A stretch of DNA of 39,065 bases from Pseudomonas frederiksbergensis (GCF_000802155.2 NZ_JQGJ02000030.1:1-39065); one strand, 5' to 3'. Positions 7,915 through 16,267 are shown, counted from the first letter of the stretch. Numbers and translations: made by a program. Notes: generated by a model not told the origin, from the letters alone.

Positions 7915-8265
7915 ATGACCGACAAAAAAGTTACTCGACTGCGTCGCGCTCGCAAAGCACGCCTGAAAATGCACGAACTCGAAGTCGTGCGTCTCTGCGT
8001 GTTCCGCTCGTCGCAGCACATCTACGCCCAGGTCATTTCGGCCGACGGCAACAAAGTCCTGGCAAGTGCCTCGACTTTGGATAAAGAACTGCGTGATGGC
8101 GCCACTGGCAACATCGACGCGGCCACTAAGGTTGGCCAGCTGGTCGCTACGCGTGCTAAAGCCGCTGGCGTCTCGCAGGTGGCTTTCGACCGCTCTGGCT
8201 TCAAGTACCACGGCCGCGTCAAGGCGCTGGCTGATGCTGCTCGTGAAGCTGGGCTGGAGTTCTAA
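7915..8265 (+). CDS. rplR: 50S ribosomal protein L18
   Basis: L18 binds 5S rRNA and attaches it to the 50S subunit with L5. The 116-aa product (E. coli 117) has the basic N-terminus KVTRLRRARKARLKMHE and the conserved C-terminus FDRSGFKYHGRVKALADAAREAGLEF split over its last 26 residues. It is 10 nt after rplF and 3 nt before rpsE. Confidence 0.98.
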   Translation: MTDKKVTRLRRARKARLKMHELEVVRLCVFRSSQHIYAQVISADGNKVLASASTLDKELRDGATGNIDAATKVGQLVATRAKAAGVSQVAFDRSGFKYHGRVKALADAAREAGLEF

Positions 8266-8268
8266 GTT

Positions 8269-8769
8269 ATGTCAAATAACGACCAAAAGCGCGACGAAGG
8301 CTACATCGAGAAGCTGGTTCAAGTTAACCGCGTAGCCAAAACCGTTAAAGGCGGCCGTATCTTCACTTTCACCGCGTTGACCGTGGTTGGTGATGGTAAA
8401 GGGCGTGTTGGCTTCGGCCGTGGCAAGTCGCGTGAAGTGCCTGCTGCGATCCAGAAGGCAATGGAAGCTGCTCGCCGCAACATGATCCAGGTTGATCTGA
8501 ACGGCACCACCCTGCAGTACGCAATGAAGTCCGCCCATGGCGCTTCGAAGGTGTACATGCAGCCTGCTTCTGAAGGTACCGGTATCATCGCTGGCGGCGC
8601 TATGCGTGCTGTCCTCGAAGTTGCTGGCGTTCAGAACGTTCTGGCCAAGTGCTACGGCTCGACTAACCCGGTAAACGTGGTTCACGCCACTTTCAAGGGT
8701 TTGAAAGCAATGCAGTCTCCTGAATCCATTGCCGCCAAGCGTGGCAAAAGCGTCAAGGAGATCTTCTGA
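8269..8769 (+). CDS. rpsE: 30S ribosomal protein S5
   Basis: S5 lies at the mRNA entry pore and affects decoding fidelity. The 166-aa product (E. coli 167) has the double-stranded-RNA-binding-like N-domain. The spectinomycin-binding loop VAKTVKGGRIFTF lies at about residues 23-35, with the wild-type Lys-Gly-Gly, so no resistance change is apparent. The C-domain includes VHATFKGLKAM. It begins 3 nt after rplR. Confidence 0.98.
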   Translation: MSNNDQKRDEGYIEKLVQVNRVAKTVKGGRIFTFTALTVVGDGKGRVGFGRGKSREVPAAIQKAMEAARRNMIQVDLNGTTLQYAMKSAHGASKVYMQPASEGTGIIAGGAMRAVLEVAGVQNVLAKCYGSTNPVNVVHATFKGLKAMQSPESIAAKRGKSVKEIF

Positions 8770-8771
8770 TC

Positions 8772-8948
8772 ATGGCTACCGTAAAAGTTACGCTGATCAA
8801 AAGCATGACCGGCCGCATCCCTAACCACAAACTGTGCGTTAAGGGTCTGGGTCTGCGTCGCATCGGTCACACTGTAGAAGTCCTGGATACTCCCGAGAAT
8901 CGCGGGATGATCAACAAGGCTTACTACATGCTGCGTGTCGAGGGTTAA
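8772..8948 (+). CDS. rpmD: 50S ribosomal protein L30
   Basis: This 58-aa gene was read directly from the sequence. The product starts MATVKVTLIKSMTGR, contains KGLGLRRIGHTVEVLDTP and ends YYMLRVEG. L30 is a small two-helix, three-strand protein on the 50S surface (E. coli 59 aa). It lies 2 nt after rpsE and 3 nt before rplO, the usual position in the spc operon. Its ATG sits directly after the rpsE stop (TGATCATG). Confidence 0.97.
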   Translation: MATVKVTLIKSMTGRIPNHKLCVKGLGLRRIGHTVEVLDTPENRGMINKAYYMLRVEG

Positions 8949-8951
8949 TCG

Positions 8952-9389
8952 ATGAAACTCAATGATCTGAGTCCAGCGCCGGGTTCCCGTCGCGAAAAGC
9001 ATCGTCCGGGCCGTGGTATCGGTAGTGGTTTGGGCAAGACCGGTGGCCGTGGCCACAAGGGTCAGACCTCCCGCTCCGGTGGCACCATTGCTCCAGGCTT
9101 TGAAGGCGGTCAACAGCCGCTGCATCGTCGCCTGCCGAAGTTCGGTTTCGTTTCCCTGAAAGCCATGGACCGCGCAGAAGTGCGTCTGTCCGAGCTGGCC
9201 AAAGTGGACGGCGACATCGTCACCGTGCAGTCCCTGAAGGATGCCAACGTGATCAACCAGAACGTACAGCGTGTGAAAATCATGCTGTCGGGCGAAGTTG
9301 CTCGTGCTGTCACCATCGGAAAGGGAATCGGCGCCACCAAAGGTGCGCGTGCGGCTATCGAAGCAGCTGGCGGCAAGTTCGAGGAATAA
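8952..9389 (+). CDS. rplO: 50S ribosomal protein L15
   Basis: L15 is a late-assembly 50S protein with an extended Gly- and Arg-rich N-terminal arm. That arm is visible at about residues 18-50 (RPGRGIGSGLGKTGGRGHKG), and FGFVSLKAMDRAEVRLSELA follows. The 145-aa length matches E. coli (144). The TAA stop is followed at once by the secY ATG (TAAATG), so L15 and SecY synthesis are probably coupled. Confidence 0.98.
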   Translation: MKLNDLSPAPGSRREKHRPGRGIGSGLGKTGGRGHKGQTSRSGGTIAPGFEGGQQPLHRRLPKFGFVSLKAMDRAEVRLSELAKVDGDIVTVQSLKDANVINQNVQRVKIMLSGEVARAVTIGKGIGATKGARAAIEAAGGKFEE

Positions 9390-10718
9390 ATGGCTAAGCA
9401 AGGTGCTCTCTCTGCGCTCGGCAAAGGCGGTATGTCTGAACTCTGGGCTCGTCTGCGTTTTCTGTTCCTGGCGATTATCGTCTACCGAATAGGCGCACAC
9501 ATCCCGGTTCCAGGTATCAACCCGGACCGACTCGCGGACCTGTTTCGACAGAATGAGGGGACCATTCTTAGCTTGTTCAACATGTTTTCCGGCGGCGCGC
9601 TGGAGCGGATGAGTATCTTTGCACTGGGAATCATGCCGTACATTTCGGCATCGATCATCATGCAGCTGATGTCCGCTGTCAGTCCGCAGCTGGAGCAGTT
9701 GAAGAAGGAAGGTGAAGCTGGCCGTCGCAAGATCAGCCAGTACACCCGCTACCTCACTGTCGTCCTCGCTCTCGTCCAGGCTGTTGGCATGTCCATCGGT
9801 CTGGCGGGGCAGGGCGTAGCGTTCACTGGTGACTTTGGCTTCCATTTCGTTGCGGTAACCACGTTTGTGGCAGGCGCGATGTTCATGATGTGGCTGGGTG
9901 AGCAGATTACTGAGCGTGGTGTTGGCAACGGTATCTCGATGTTGATCTTCGCAGGTATCGTCGCCGGTCTTCCGAGAGCGATTGGGCAGTCTTTCGAGTC
10001 TGCGCGTCAGGGCGATATCAACATCTTTGCTCTGGTTGCCATCGGTTTGCTGGCAGTAGCGATTATCGGTTTCGTGGTGTTCATCGAGCGTGGTCAGCGT
10101 CGTATTGCTGTTCACTACGCCAAGCGTCAGCAGGGCCGCAAGGTGTTTGCTGCGCAGACTAGCCACTTGCCGTTAAAGGTGAACATGGCCGGCGTTATTC
10201 CGGCCATTTTCGCGAGCAGCATCTTGCTGTTCCCGGCTTCGTTGGGTGCCTGGTTCGGCCAGTCTGAAGGTATGGGCTGGTTGCAGGACATCTCGCAGTC
10301 GATCGCTCCTGGTCAGCCGTTGAATATTCTGCTGTTTAGTGCAGGGATTATTTTCTTCTGCTTCTTCTATACGGCGTTGATGTTCAATCCGAAAGACGTA
10401 GCGGAAAACCTGAAGAAGTCCGGTGCCTTTATTCCGGGTATCCGTCCTGGTGAGCAGTCGGCGCGCTACATTGATGGCGTTCTGACTCGTTTGACCTTGT
10501 TCGGTGCTCTTTACATGACGGCCGTCTGCTTGCTTCCCCAGTTCCTGGTGGTTGCGGCAAACGTTCCGTTCTACCTTGGCGGGACCTCGTTGCTGATCGT
10601 GGTCGTGGTTGTGATGGACTTCATGTCCCAAGTACAATCGCACCTCGTTTCGCACCAGTACGAATCCCTGATGAAGAAAGCCAACCTGAAGGGCTACGGC
10701 AGCGGCATGTTGCGCTGA
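9390..10718 (+). CDS. secY: Preprotein translocase subunit SecY
   Basis: SecY is the channel of the Sec translocon in the inner membrane, working with SecE, SecG and SecA or the ribosome. The 442-aa protein (E. coli 443) has about ten hydrophobic segments. Family landmarks are PVPGINPDRLADLF, ALGIMPYISASIIMQL (plug and lateral gate region), MWLGEQITERGVGNGISMLI, and the cytosolic Arg in MFNPKDVAENLKKSGAFIPGIRPG. The start directly abuts the rplO stop. Confidence 0.98.
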   Translation: MAKQGALSALGKGGMSELWARLRFLFLAIIVYRIGAHIPVPGINPDRLADLFRQNEGTILSLFNMFSGGALERMSIFALGIMPYISASIIMQLMSAVSPQLEQLKKEGEAGRRKISQYTRYLTVVLALVQAVGMSIGLAGQGVAFTGDFGFHFVAVTTFVAGAMFMMWLGEQITERGVGNGISMLIFAGIVAGLPRAIGQSFESARQGDINIFALVAIGLLAVAIIGFVVFIERGQRRIAVHYAKRQQGRKVFAAQTSHLPLKVNMAGVIPAIFASSILLFPASLGAWFGQSEGMGWLQDISQSIAPGQPLNILLFSAGIIFFCFFYTALMFNPKDVAENLKKSGAFIPGIRPGEQSARYIDGVLTRLTLFGALYMTAVCLLPQFLVVAANVPFYLGGTSLLIVVVVVMDFMSQVQSHLVSHQYESLMKKANLKGYGSGMLR

Positions 10719-10748
10719 GTAGCGTCCATAAGGTTCGAGGAGTTGGTG

Positions 10749-10865
10749 ATGAAAGTTCGTGCATCGGTGAAAAAGCTGTGCCGCAACTGCAAGATTATTC
10801 GCCGCGAAGGTGTTGTTCGGGTAATTTGCAGCGCGGAACCGCGTCACAAACAGCGCCAAGGCTGA
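10749..10865 (+). CDS. rpmJ: 50S ribosomal protein L36, zinc-binding type
   Basis: The 38-aa product, read directly from the sequence, starts [15 protein letters not shown] and ends PRHKQRQG. It carries the full zinc site C11-C14-C27-H33, so it is the zinc-dependent (C+) form. L36 is the smallest 50S protein and binds near helix 89/91 of 23S rRNA. It lies 30 nt after secY with GAGGAG in front. A strong hairpin follows, marking the spc-alpha boundary. Confidence 0.97.
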
Positions 10866-10883
10866 GTGTGATTGTGCTTTAAG

Positions 10884-10907
10884 CCCGGCAGCTAGTGCGC
10901 TGCCGGG
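10884..10907 (+). terminator. Strong hairpin in the rpmJ-rpsM gap
   Basis: CCCGGCAGC (10884-10892) and GCTGCCGGG (10899-10907) form a perfect 9-bp GC stem around TAGTGC, extendable by a G-U and an A-U pair. The tail is TTGATTATTTGTTATT, only partly T-rich. It may be a leaky terminator or part of the alpha-operon leader that S4 regulates in enteric bacteria. Confidence 0.6.
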
Positions 10908-10995
10908 TTGATTATTTGTTATTACAGCGATATTATCTCGCGCCCTATTTCTTGGCTTCCGGGGCGTAGGTAGCTGTCAATTGGAGTCCCACTGA

Positions 10996-11352
10996 ATGGC
11001 CCGTATTGCAGGCGTTAACATTCCAGATAACAAGCATACTGTTATCTCGCTGACCTACATCTATGGTGTTGGTCGCACTACTGCACAGAAAATTTGTGCA
11101 GAGACTGGGGTCAACCCAGCCGCAAAGATCAAGGATCTGAGCGACGAGCAAATTGAACAGCTGCGTGGCGAAGTGGCGAAGTTCACCACTGAAGGTGACC
11201 TGCGTCGCGAAATCAACATGAAAATCAAGCGCTTGATGGACCTCGGTTGCTATCGCGGTCTGCGTCATCGTCGTGGTCTTCCAGTACGCGGTCAGCGTAC
11301 CAAGACCAACGCGCGTACCCGTAAAGGTCCGCGTAAGCCGATCCGCAAGTAA
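10996..11352 (+). CDS. rpsM: 30S ribosomal protein S13
   Basis: S13 bridges to L5 of the 50S subunit and its tail contacts P-site tRNA. The 118-aa product (E. coli 118) starts MARIAGVNIPDNKHTVISLT. A helix-two-turn-helix region (IYGVGRTTAQKICAETG) lies at about residues 23-39, and the C-terminus is very basic, rich in Arg, Lys and Thr. It is the first gene of the alpha operon. A 130-nt leader separates it from rpmJ, in the position of the S4-controlled pseudoknot of E. coli; a pseudoknot could not be confirmed by eye. Confidence 0.98.
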   Translation: MARIAGVNIPDNKHTVISLTYIYGVGRTTAQKICAETGVNPAAKIKDLSDEQIEQLRGEVAKFTTEGDLRREINMKIKRLMDLGCYRGLRHRRGLPVRGQRTKTNARTRKGPRKPIRK

Positions 11353-11382
11353 TCGCCCCAGCGAATCGACAGGAATTTAATC

Positions 11383-11772
11383 ATGGCAAAACCTGCTGCT
11401 CGTCCTCGTAAAAAAGTTAAAAAGACAGTGGTTGATGGCATCGCCCACATCCATGCTTCTTTTAACAACACCATCGTGACCATTACCGACCGTCAAGGTA
11501 ACGCTCTTTCCTGGGCTACCTCCGGTGGTTCGGGTTTCCGCGGTTCCCGCAAGTCCACCCCGTTCGCTGCTCAAGTAGCTGCTGAGCGTGCTGGTCAAGC
11601 TGCGCTGGAATACGGCCTGAAAAACCTCGACGTCAACGTCAAAGGTCCAGGTCCAGGTCGTGAATCCGCAGTCCGCGCTTTGAACGGCTGTGGCTACAAG
11701 ATCGCCAGCATCACCGACGTGACGCCAATCCCGCACAACGGGTGCCGTCCGCCGAAGAAGCGCCGCGTGTAA
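11383..11772 (+). CDS. rpsK: 30S ribosomal protein S11
   Basis: S11 lies on the 30S platform next to S7, shaping the E-site mRNA path. The 129-aa product matches E. coli length. It contains DGIAHIHASFNNTIVTITDRQGN near the N-terminus (residues 19-41) and the C-terminal DVTPIPHNGCRPPKKRRV. The Asn-Gly pair in PHNGCRP is the site of the isoaspartate reported in E. coli S11 (family knowledge). Confidence 0.98.
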   Translation: MAKPAARPRKKVKKTVVDGIAHIHASFNNTIVTITDRQGNALSWATSGGSGFRGSRKSTPFAAQVAAERAGQAALEYGLKNLDVNVKGPGPGRESAVRALNGCGYKIASITDVTPIPHNGCRPPKKRRV

Positions 11773-11790
11773 TCCAGGAGATTGTAAAGA

Positions 11791-12411
11791 ATGGCTCGTT
11801 ACATTGGTCCAAAATGCAAACTCGCTCGTCGCGAAGGCACCGATCTCTTCCTGAAGAGCGGCGTGCGCGCGATCGAATCGAAGTGCAACATCGAAGCAGC
11901 ACCTGGTATCCACGGCCAACGCCGCGGCCGCCAGTCCGACTACGGCACCCAACTGCGTGAAAAGCAGAAGGTCCGTCGTATCTACGGCGTTCTCGAGCGT
12001 CAGTTCAGCGGCTACTACAAAGAAGCTGCTGGCAAGAAAGGTGCAACCGGCGAAAACCTGCTGCAACTGCTCGAATGCCGCCTGGACAACGTCGTATACC
12101 GTATGGGTTTCGGTTCTACTCGTGCCGAATCCCGTCAGCTGGTATCGCACAAGTCGATCAGCGTTAACGGCCAGACCGTGAACGTTCCGTCCTACCAGGT
12201 TCGTGCTGGTGACGTGGTCGCTGTTCGCGAGAAAGCAAAGAACCAGCTTCGCATTGTCCAAGCTCTCGATCTGTGTGCCCAACGTGGCCGCGTAGAATGG
12301 GTAGAAGTAGACACTGAGAAGAAGTCGGGCGTTTTCAAAAACGTTCCAGCTCGCAGTGATCTGTCCGCCGACATCAACGAAAGCCTGATTGTCGAGCTCT
12401 ACTCCAAGTAA
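11791..12411 (+). CDS. rpsD: 30S ribosomal protein S4
   Basis: S4 nucleates 30S assembly by binding the 16S five-way junction, and in E. coli represses the alpha operon. The 206-aa product matches E. coli length. REGTDLFLKSGVRAIESKC is present near residues 14-32, with an S4 RNA-binding domain around residues 95-160 (FGSTRAESRQLVSHKSISVNG). It lacks a paired-Cys zinc site, so it is the C-minus form. CCAGGAGATTG precedes the ATG. Confidence 0.98.
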   Translation: MARYIGPKCKLARREGTDLFLKSGVRAIESKCNIEAAPGIHGQRRGRQSDYGTQLREKQKVRRIYGVLERQFSGYYKEAAGKKGATGENLLQLLECRLDNVVYRMGFGSTRAESRQLVSHKSISVNGQTVNVPSYQVRAGDVVAVREKAKNQLRIVQALDLCAQRGRVEWVEVDTEKKSGVFKNVPARSDLSADINESLIVELYSK

Positions 12412-12433
12412 GGGCTAGAAAATAGGTGCATCC

Positions 12434-13435
12434 ATGCAGATTTCGGTAAATGAGTTCCTGACACCCCGCCATATTGATGTGCAGGTTGTCAGTCCAACCC
12501 GCGCCAAGATCACACTCGAGCCTCTCGAGCGTGGTTTCGGCCACACCCTGGGCAACGCGCTGCGCCGCATCCTGTTGTCCTCAATGCCCGGCTGTGCAGT
12601 AGTCGAGGCCGAGATTGACGGTGTGCTCCACGAGTACAGCGCCATCGAAGGTGTACAGGAAGACGTAATTGAAATCCTGTTGAACCTTAAAGGTCTGGCT
12701 ATCAAGCTGCACGGTCGTGACGAAGTTACGCTGACCTTGTCGAAGAAGGGTTCGGGGGTGGTTACCGCTGCCGATATTCAGCTGGATCATGATGTCGAGA
12801 TCGTTAACCCCGATCACGTAATCGCTAACCTGGCGTCTAACGGCGCCCTGAACATGAAGCTCACCGTAGCTCGTGGTCGTGGTTATGAACCGGCAGACTC
12901 GCGTCAGAGCGATGAAGACGAAAGCCGCAGCATCGGTCGCTTGCAGCTTGACTCTTCGTTCAGCCCGGTTCGCCGTATCGCATACGTGGTGGAAAACGCC
13001 CGTGTCGAACAGCGTACCAACCTGGACAAGCTGGTTATTGATCTGGAAACCAACGGTACCCTGGATCCTGAAGAGGCTATCCGCCGCGCTGCAACCATCC
13101 TGCAACAGCAGTTGGCTGCGTTCGTCGACCTCAAAGGGGACAGTGAGCCAGTGGTTGTCGAGCAGGAAGACGAGATCGATCCGATCCTGCTTCGCCCGGT
13201 TGACGATCTGGAACTGACTGTACGTTCGGCTAACTGCCTTAAGGCGGAAAACATCTACTACATCGGCGACCTGATTCAGCGTACCGAAGTAGAGCTGTTG
13301 AAGACTCCGAACCTTGGCAAGAAATCCTTGACTGAAATCAAGGACGTTCTGGCCTCCCGCGGTCTGTCCCTCGGCATGCGCCTCGACAACTGGCCGCCTG
13401 CAAGTCTTAAGAAGGACGACAAGGCGACTGCCTGA
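12434..13435 (+). CDS. rpoA: RNA polymerase alpha subunit
   Basis: RpoA dimerises through its N-terminal domain to nucleate polymerase assembly. Its C-terminal domain binds UP elements and activators. The 333-aa product (E. coli 329) has the N-domain signature ERGFGHTLGNALRRILLSS at about residues 33-51. After an acidic linker (VVVEQEDEIDP) comes the C-domain helix-hairpin-helix with RSANCLKAENIYYIGDL and TPNLGKKSLTEIKD; the Arg and Asn of RSANCLK are the DNA-contacting positions. It sits between rpsD and rplQ as usual. Confidence 0.98.
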   Translation: MQISVNEFLTPRHIDVQVVSPTRAKITLEPLERGFGHTLGNALRRILLSSMPGCAVVEAEIDGVLHEYSAIEGVQEDVIEILLNLKGLAIKLHGRDEVTLTLSKKGSGVVTAADIQLDHDVEIVNPDHVIANLASNGALNMKLTVARGRGYEPADSRQSDEDESRSIGRLQLDSSFSPVRRIAYVVENARVEQRTNLDKLVIDLETNGTLDPEEAIRRAATILQQQLAAFVDLKGDSEPVVVEQEDEIDPILLRPVDDLELTVRSANCLKAENIYYIGDLIQRTEVELLKTPNLGKKSLTEIKDVLASRGLSLGMRLDNWPPASLKKDDKATA

Positions 13436-13477
13436 TCGTCGTAATCACCGAACGTTGTGTTTGGTAAGGAATGAACC

Positions 13478-13864
13478 ATGCGTCATCGTAAAAGTGGTCG
13501 TCACCTGAGCCGCACCAGCTCGCACCGCAAGGCCATGTTCCAAAACATGGCGGTGTCGCTGTTCGAGCACGAGCTGATCAAAACTACACTGCCGAAAGCC
13601 AAAGAACTGCGCCGCGTTGCTGAGCCGCTGATCACTCTGGCCAAGACAGACAGCCTGGCTAACCGCCGCCTGGCTTTCGACCGTACTCGTTCGAAAGCTA
13701 TCGTTGGTAAGCTCTTCAACGACCTGGGCAAGCGTTACGCTACCCGTGAGGGTGGCTACCTGCGCATCCTCAAGTGCGGTTTCCGCGCTGGCGACAACGC
13801 GCCTATGGCGTACGTCGAGTTGGTTGATCGTGCTACTGCCGGCGAAGCTGTAAGCGCCGAGTAA
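13478..13864 (+). CDS. rplQ: 50S ribosomal protein L17
   Basis: L17 is at the tunnel exit rim of the 50S subunit. The 128-aa protein (E. coli 127) starts [20 protein letters not shown] and has [23 protein letters not shown] in its middle. It is the last gene of the alpha operon. A 42-nt gap follows rpoA, with GGTAAGGAATG upstream of the start. A strong terminator begins 20 nt after the stop. Confidence 0.98.
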
Positions 13865-13884
13865 GACGACAGTCTGTAACGAAG

Positions 13885-13909
13885 AACCGGGCCTAGTGCC
13901 CGGTTTTTT
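13885..13909 (+). terminator. Terminator of the ribosomal protein cluster
   Basis: AACCGGGC/GCCCGGTT (13885-13892 and 13898-13905) with loop CTAGT is followed by a T tract. It closes the S10-spc-alpha transcript after rplQ. Confidence 0.92.
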
Positions 13910-14008
13910 GTGCGCGTAGGAAAAGGGCTTATTCATACAAGCTTTGTGTGGGGCGCCAACGCCACTATATGAGGTTGGGTTCCTTGGTAGATAATTTCTA
14001 TTGGTGCG

Positions 14009-14028
14009 CACAATTTAATGAATTTGTG
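14009..14028. promoter_or_regulatory. Inverted repeat upstream of katA
   Basis: CACAA (14009-14013) and TTGTG (14024-14028) flank an AT-rich centre about 80 bp before the katA start. It could be an operator or part of the katA promoter. It does not fit the OxyR tetranucleotide spacing, and no clean -35/-10 pair was found nearby. Confidence 0.3.
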
Positions 14029-14105
14029 ACCGTCATGTAGTTGGTCGATACTCCTCACCAGCCGATTAGCCGGCAGTCCGAAGACCGACCTAGGAAGAAT
14101 TGAGC

Positions 14106-15554
14106 ATGAGCCAGATCAAAACGCTTACGACCGCCAGTGGCGCTCCTGTCGCCGATAACCAGAACTCTCGCTCCGCAGGCCCTCGCGGCCCGTTGCTGCT
14201 CGATGATTTCCACCTGATCGAGAAGCTGGCTCATTTCAACCGTGAAAACATTCCCGAGCGTCGCGTGCACGCCAAAGGGTCGGGGGCCTACGGCACCTTT
14301 ACCGTTACCCGGGACATCACCCAATACACCAGCGCCAAGCTGTTCGAGTCGATCGGCAAGCAAACCCCTACCTTCCTGCGGTTCTCCACCGTGGGCGGCG
14401 AGCGTGGTTCGGCCGACACTGAACGCGATCCGCGCGGCTTTGCCCTGAAGTTCTATACCGAGGAAGGCAACTGGGACATCGTCGGTAACAACACGCCGGT
14501 ATTCTTCATCCGTGACCCGCTGAAGTTTCCAGACTTCATCCACACCCAGAAACGCCTGCCGCAAAGCAACCTGAAAAGCGCCCAGGCGATGTGGGATTTC
14601 TGGTCGCATTCGCCTGAGGCGCTTCACCAGGTCACCATTCTGTTTTCCGACCGCGGTATTCCTGATGGCTACCGTCATATGCACGGGTTCGGCAGCCACA
14701 CCTACAGCCTGATCAATGCCCAAGGTGAACGTCATTGGGTGAAATGGCACTACAAGACCAAGCAAGGCATCAAGAATCTCGCGCCGGCCGAAGCCGCGCG
14801 CTTGGCGGGTATCGATCCGGATTACGCCCAGCGTGACTTGTTCGAGGCCATCGAGCGCGGTGACTTCCCGAAATGGAGCGTCTGCATCCAGATCATGAGC
14901 GAGGCCCAGGCCGCAGCCCATTACGAGAACCCGTTTGATGTAACCAAGACCTGGTCGCAGAAGGAATTCCCGCTGATCGAAGTCGGTGAGCTCGAACTCA
15001 ATCGTAATCCCTTGAACTACTTTGCCGAAGTAGAGCAAGCGGCATTCGGGCCGAGCAACATGGTGCCGGGCGTAGGCCTTTCACCTGACCGCATGCTCCA
15101 AGGCCGGGTATTCGCGTACGCCGATGCGCACCGCTACCGCGTGGGGACCAATCACCAGCAACTGCCGGTGAATGCTCCGCGTAGCCCGGTCAACACCTAC
15201 CAGCGCGACGGCGCCATGGCGTTTGGCAGCAACGGCGGCGCGGCTCCAAACTATGAGCCTAACAGCTACGTCGAGGCGCCGAAGCAAGCCCCGCGCTACG
15301 CGGAACCGGCCTTGGCCCTCAGCGGCGCGGCGGATCGTTATGATCATCGTGAAGACACTGATTACTACAGCCACGCAGGCGCGCTGTTCCGCTTGATGAA
15401 TGATGAGCAGAAGGCGCTGTTGATCAGCAATATTGCCGGTGCAATGGCAGGTGTGTCGGCTGACGTGGTTGATCGTCAACTGCAGCACTTCTTCAAGGCA
15501 GACCCTGCTTACGGAGAAGGTATCGCAAGGGCGTTGGGCGTAGAGCTTAACTAA
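14106..15554 (+). CDS. katA: Monofunctional haem catalase, small-subunit type
   Basis: The enzyme disproportionates hydrogen peroxide in the cytoplasm. The 482-aa length equals P. aeruginosa KatA and places it with small-subunit clade 3 catalases. The active site is intact: catalytic His55 in RRVHAKGSGAYG, Asn128 in DIVGNNTPVF and the proximal haem ligand Tyr338 in RVFAYADAHRYR. A TTG two codons upstream is in frame, but the ATG after TAGGAAGAATTGAGC is preferred. The neighbours (rplQ before, ferritin and uvrA after) match the katA locus of P. aeruginosa from memory. A ferritin next door fits coordinated iron and peroxide defence. Confidence 0.95.
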   Translation: MSQIKTLTTASGAPVADNQNSRSAGPRGPLLLDDFHLIEKLAHFNRENIPERRVHAKGSGAYGTFTVTRDITQYTSAKLFESIGKQTPTFLRFSTVGGERGSADTERDPRGFALKFYTEEGNWDIVGNNTPVFFIRDPLKFPDFIHTQKRLPQSNLKSAQAMWDFWSHSPEALHQVTILFSDRGIPDGYRHMHGFGSHTYSLINAQGERHWVKWHYKTKQGIKNLAPAEAARLAGIDPDYAQRDLFEAIERGDFPKWSVCIQIMSEAQAAAHYENPFDVTKTWSQKEFPLIEVGELELNRNPLNYFAEVEQAAFGPSNMVPGVGLSPDRMLQGRVFAYADAHRYRVGTNHQQLPVNAPRSPVNTYQRDGAMAFGSNGGAAPNYEPNSYVEAPKQAPRYAEPALALSGAADRYDHREDTDYYSHAGALFRLMNDEQKALLISNIAGAMAGVSADVVDRQLQHFFKADPAYGEGIARALGVELN

Positions 15555-15571
15555 GTCTAAACGAGAAGCAG

Positions 15572-15597
15572 AACCGCCCTCAATTGGGCGGTTTTTG
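15572..15597 (+). terminator. Terminator of katA
   Basis: AACCGCCC/GGGCGGTT (15572-15579 and 15586-15593) with loop TCAATT runs into TTTTT. It sits 17 nt after the katA stop. Confidence 0.92.
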
Positions 15598-15712
15598 CGT
15601 TATTTAACCTGCTTTTCTTGGATTTTCCTCACTTTTGTTGCGCCCGGTGAGTGACCTTGCAGTCAGCTTGGTTCAAACTACAGCCTTTCAAAGCTTGTGG
15701 AGATGTAGGGCG

Positions 15713-16177
15713 ATGCAAGGTCACCCAGACGTAATCGATTACCTCAACACGTTGCTGACCGGCGAACTGGCGGCCCGTGATCAATATTTCATCCATTCGC
15801 GGATGTACGAGGATTGGGGTTTTACCGAGCTCTACGAACGTATCAACCATGAGATGGAAGAAGAGGCCCAGCACGCCGATGCATTGATGCGCCGGATCCT
15901 GATGCTCGAAGGCACGCCACGCATGCGTCCGGACGACCTGGATATCGGCACCACGGTGCCCGACATGCTCGCTGCCGACTTGCGCTTGGAGTACAAGGTC
16001 CGCGCTGCGCTGTGTAAAGGGATTGAGCTGTGCGAACAACACAACGACTACGTAACCCGCGAAATCCTGCGCGTCCAGCTCAACGACACCGAAGAAGATC
16101 ATACTTACTGGCTTGAAAAGCAGTTGGGTCTGATCAAGCTGATCGGATTGGAGAATTACCTGCAGTCGCAGTTCTGA
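15713..16177 (+). CDS. ftnA: Ferritin-like protein (bacterioferritin family, haem Met missing)
   Basis: This 154-aa iron-storage protein is close to P. aeruginosa PA4235, first named BfrA and later FtnA. Family proteins form 24-mers that oxidise Fe(II) and store ferric mineral. The dinuclear ferroxidase ligands are present: E18, E51, H54, E93, E127 and H130. The position of the haem-ligating Met52 of true bacterioferritins is Ala52 (in EEEAQHAD), so haem binding at the dimer interface is unlikely. The start chosen is the ATG of MQGHPDVIDYL, not the in-frame extension to 15635. It has its own terminator and follows the katA terminator, so it is probably a separate transcript. The symbol ftnA rests on the missing Met and remembered homology. 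Confidence 0.9.
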   Translation: MQGHPDVIDYLNTLLTGELAARDQYFIHSRMYEDWGFTELYERINHEMEEEAQHADALMRRILMLEGTPRMRPDDLDIGTTVPDMLAADLRLEYKVRAALCKGIELCEQHNDYVTREILRVQLNDTEEDHTYWLEKQLGLIKLIGLENYLQSQF

Positions 16178-16186
16178 TTCAGCGAT

Positions 16187-16208
16187 TGTGGGAGCACTCG
16201 CTTCCACA
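16187..16208. repeat. REP-like palindrome
   Basis: TGTGGGAGC (16187-16195) and GCTTCCACA (16200-16208) pair with one wobble around ACTC. The TGTGGGAGC start is typical of Pseudomonas REP elements. It lies directly before the shared terminator. Confidence 0.55.
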
Positions 16209-16215
16209 GGAAAAC

Positions 16216-16253
16216 AAAAAGCCCCTGGCTCGTTGAGATACCAGGGGCTTTTT
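16216..16253. terminator. Bidirectional terminator between the ferritin gene and uvrA
   Basis: AAAAAGCCCCTGG (16216-16228) and CCAGGGGCTTTTT (16241-16253) form a perfect 13-bp stem with A and T tracts on either side. It can stop the ferritin transcript from the left and the uvrA transcript from the right. Confidence 0.92.
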
Positions 16254-16267
16254 CGTGCTTGGGGAAA

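Noticed and set aside
13988..14002. OxyR site upstream of katA (ATAATTTCTAT)
   Set aside because: The spacing between the ATA and CTAT parts is too short for the OxyR consensus, and no second pair follows.
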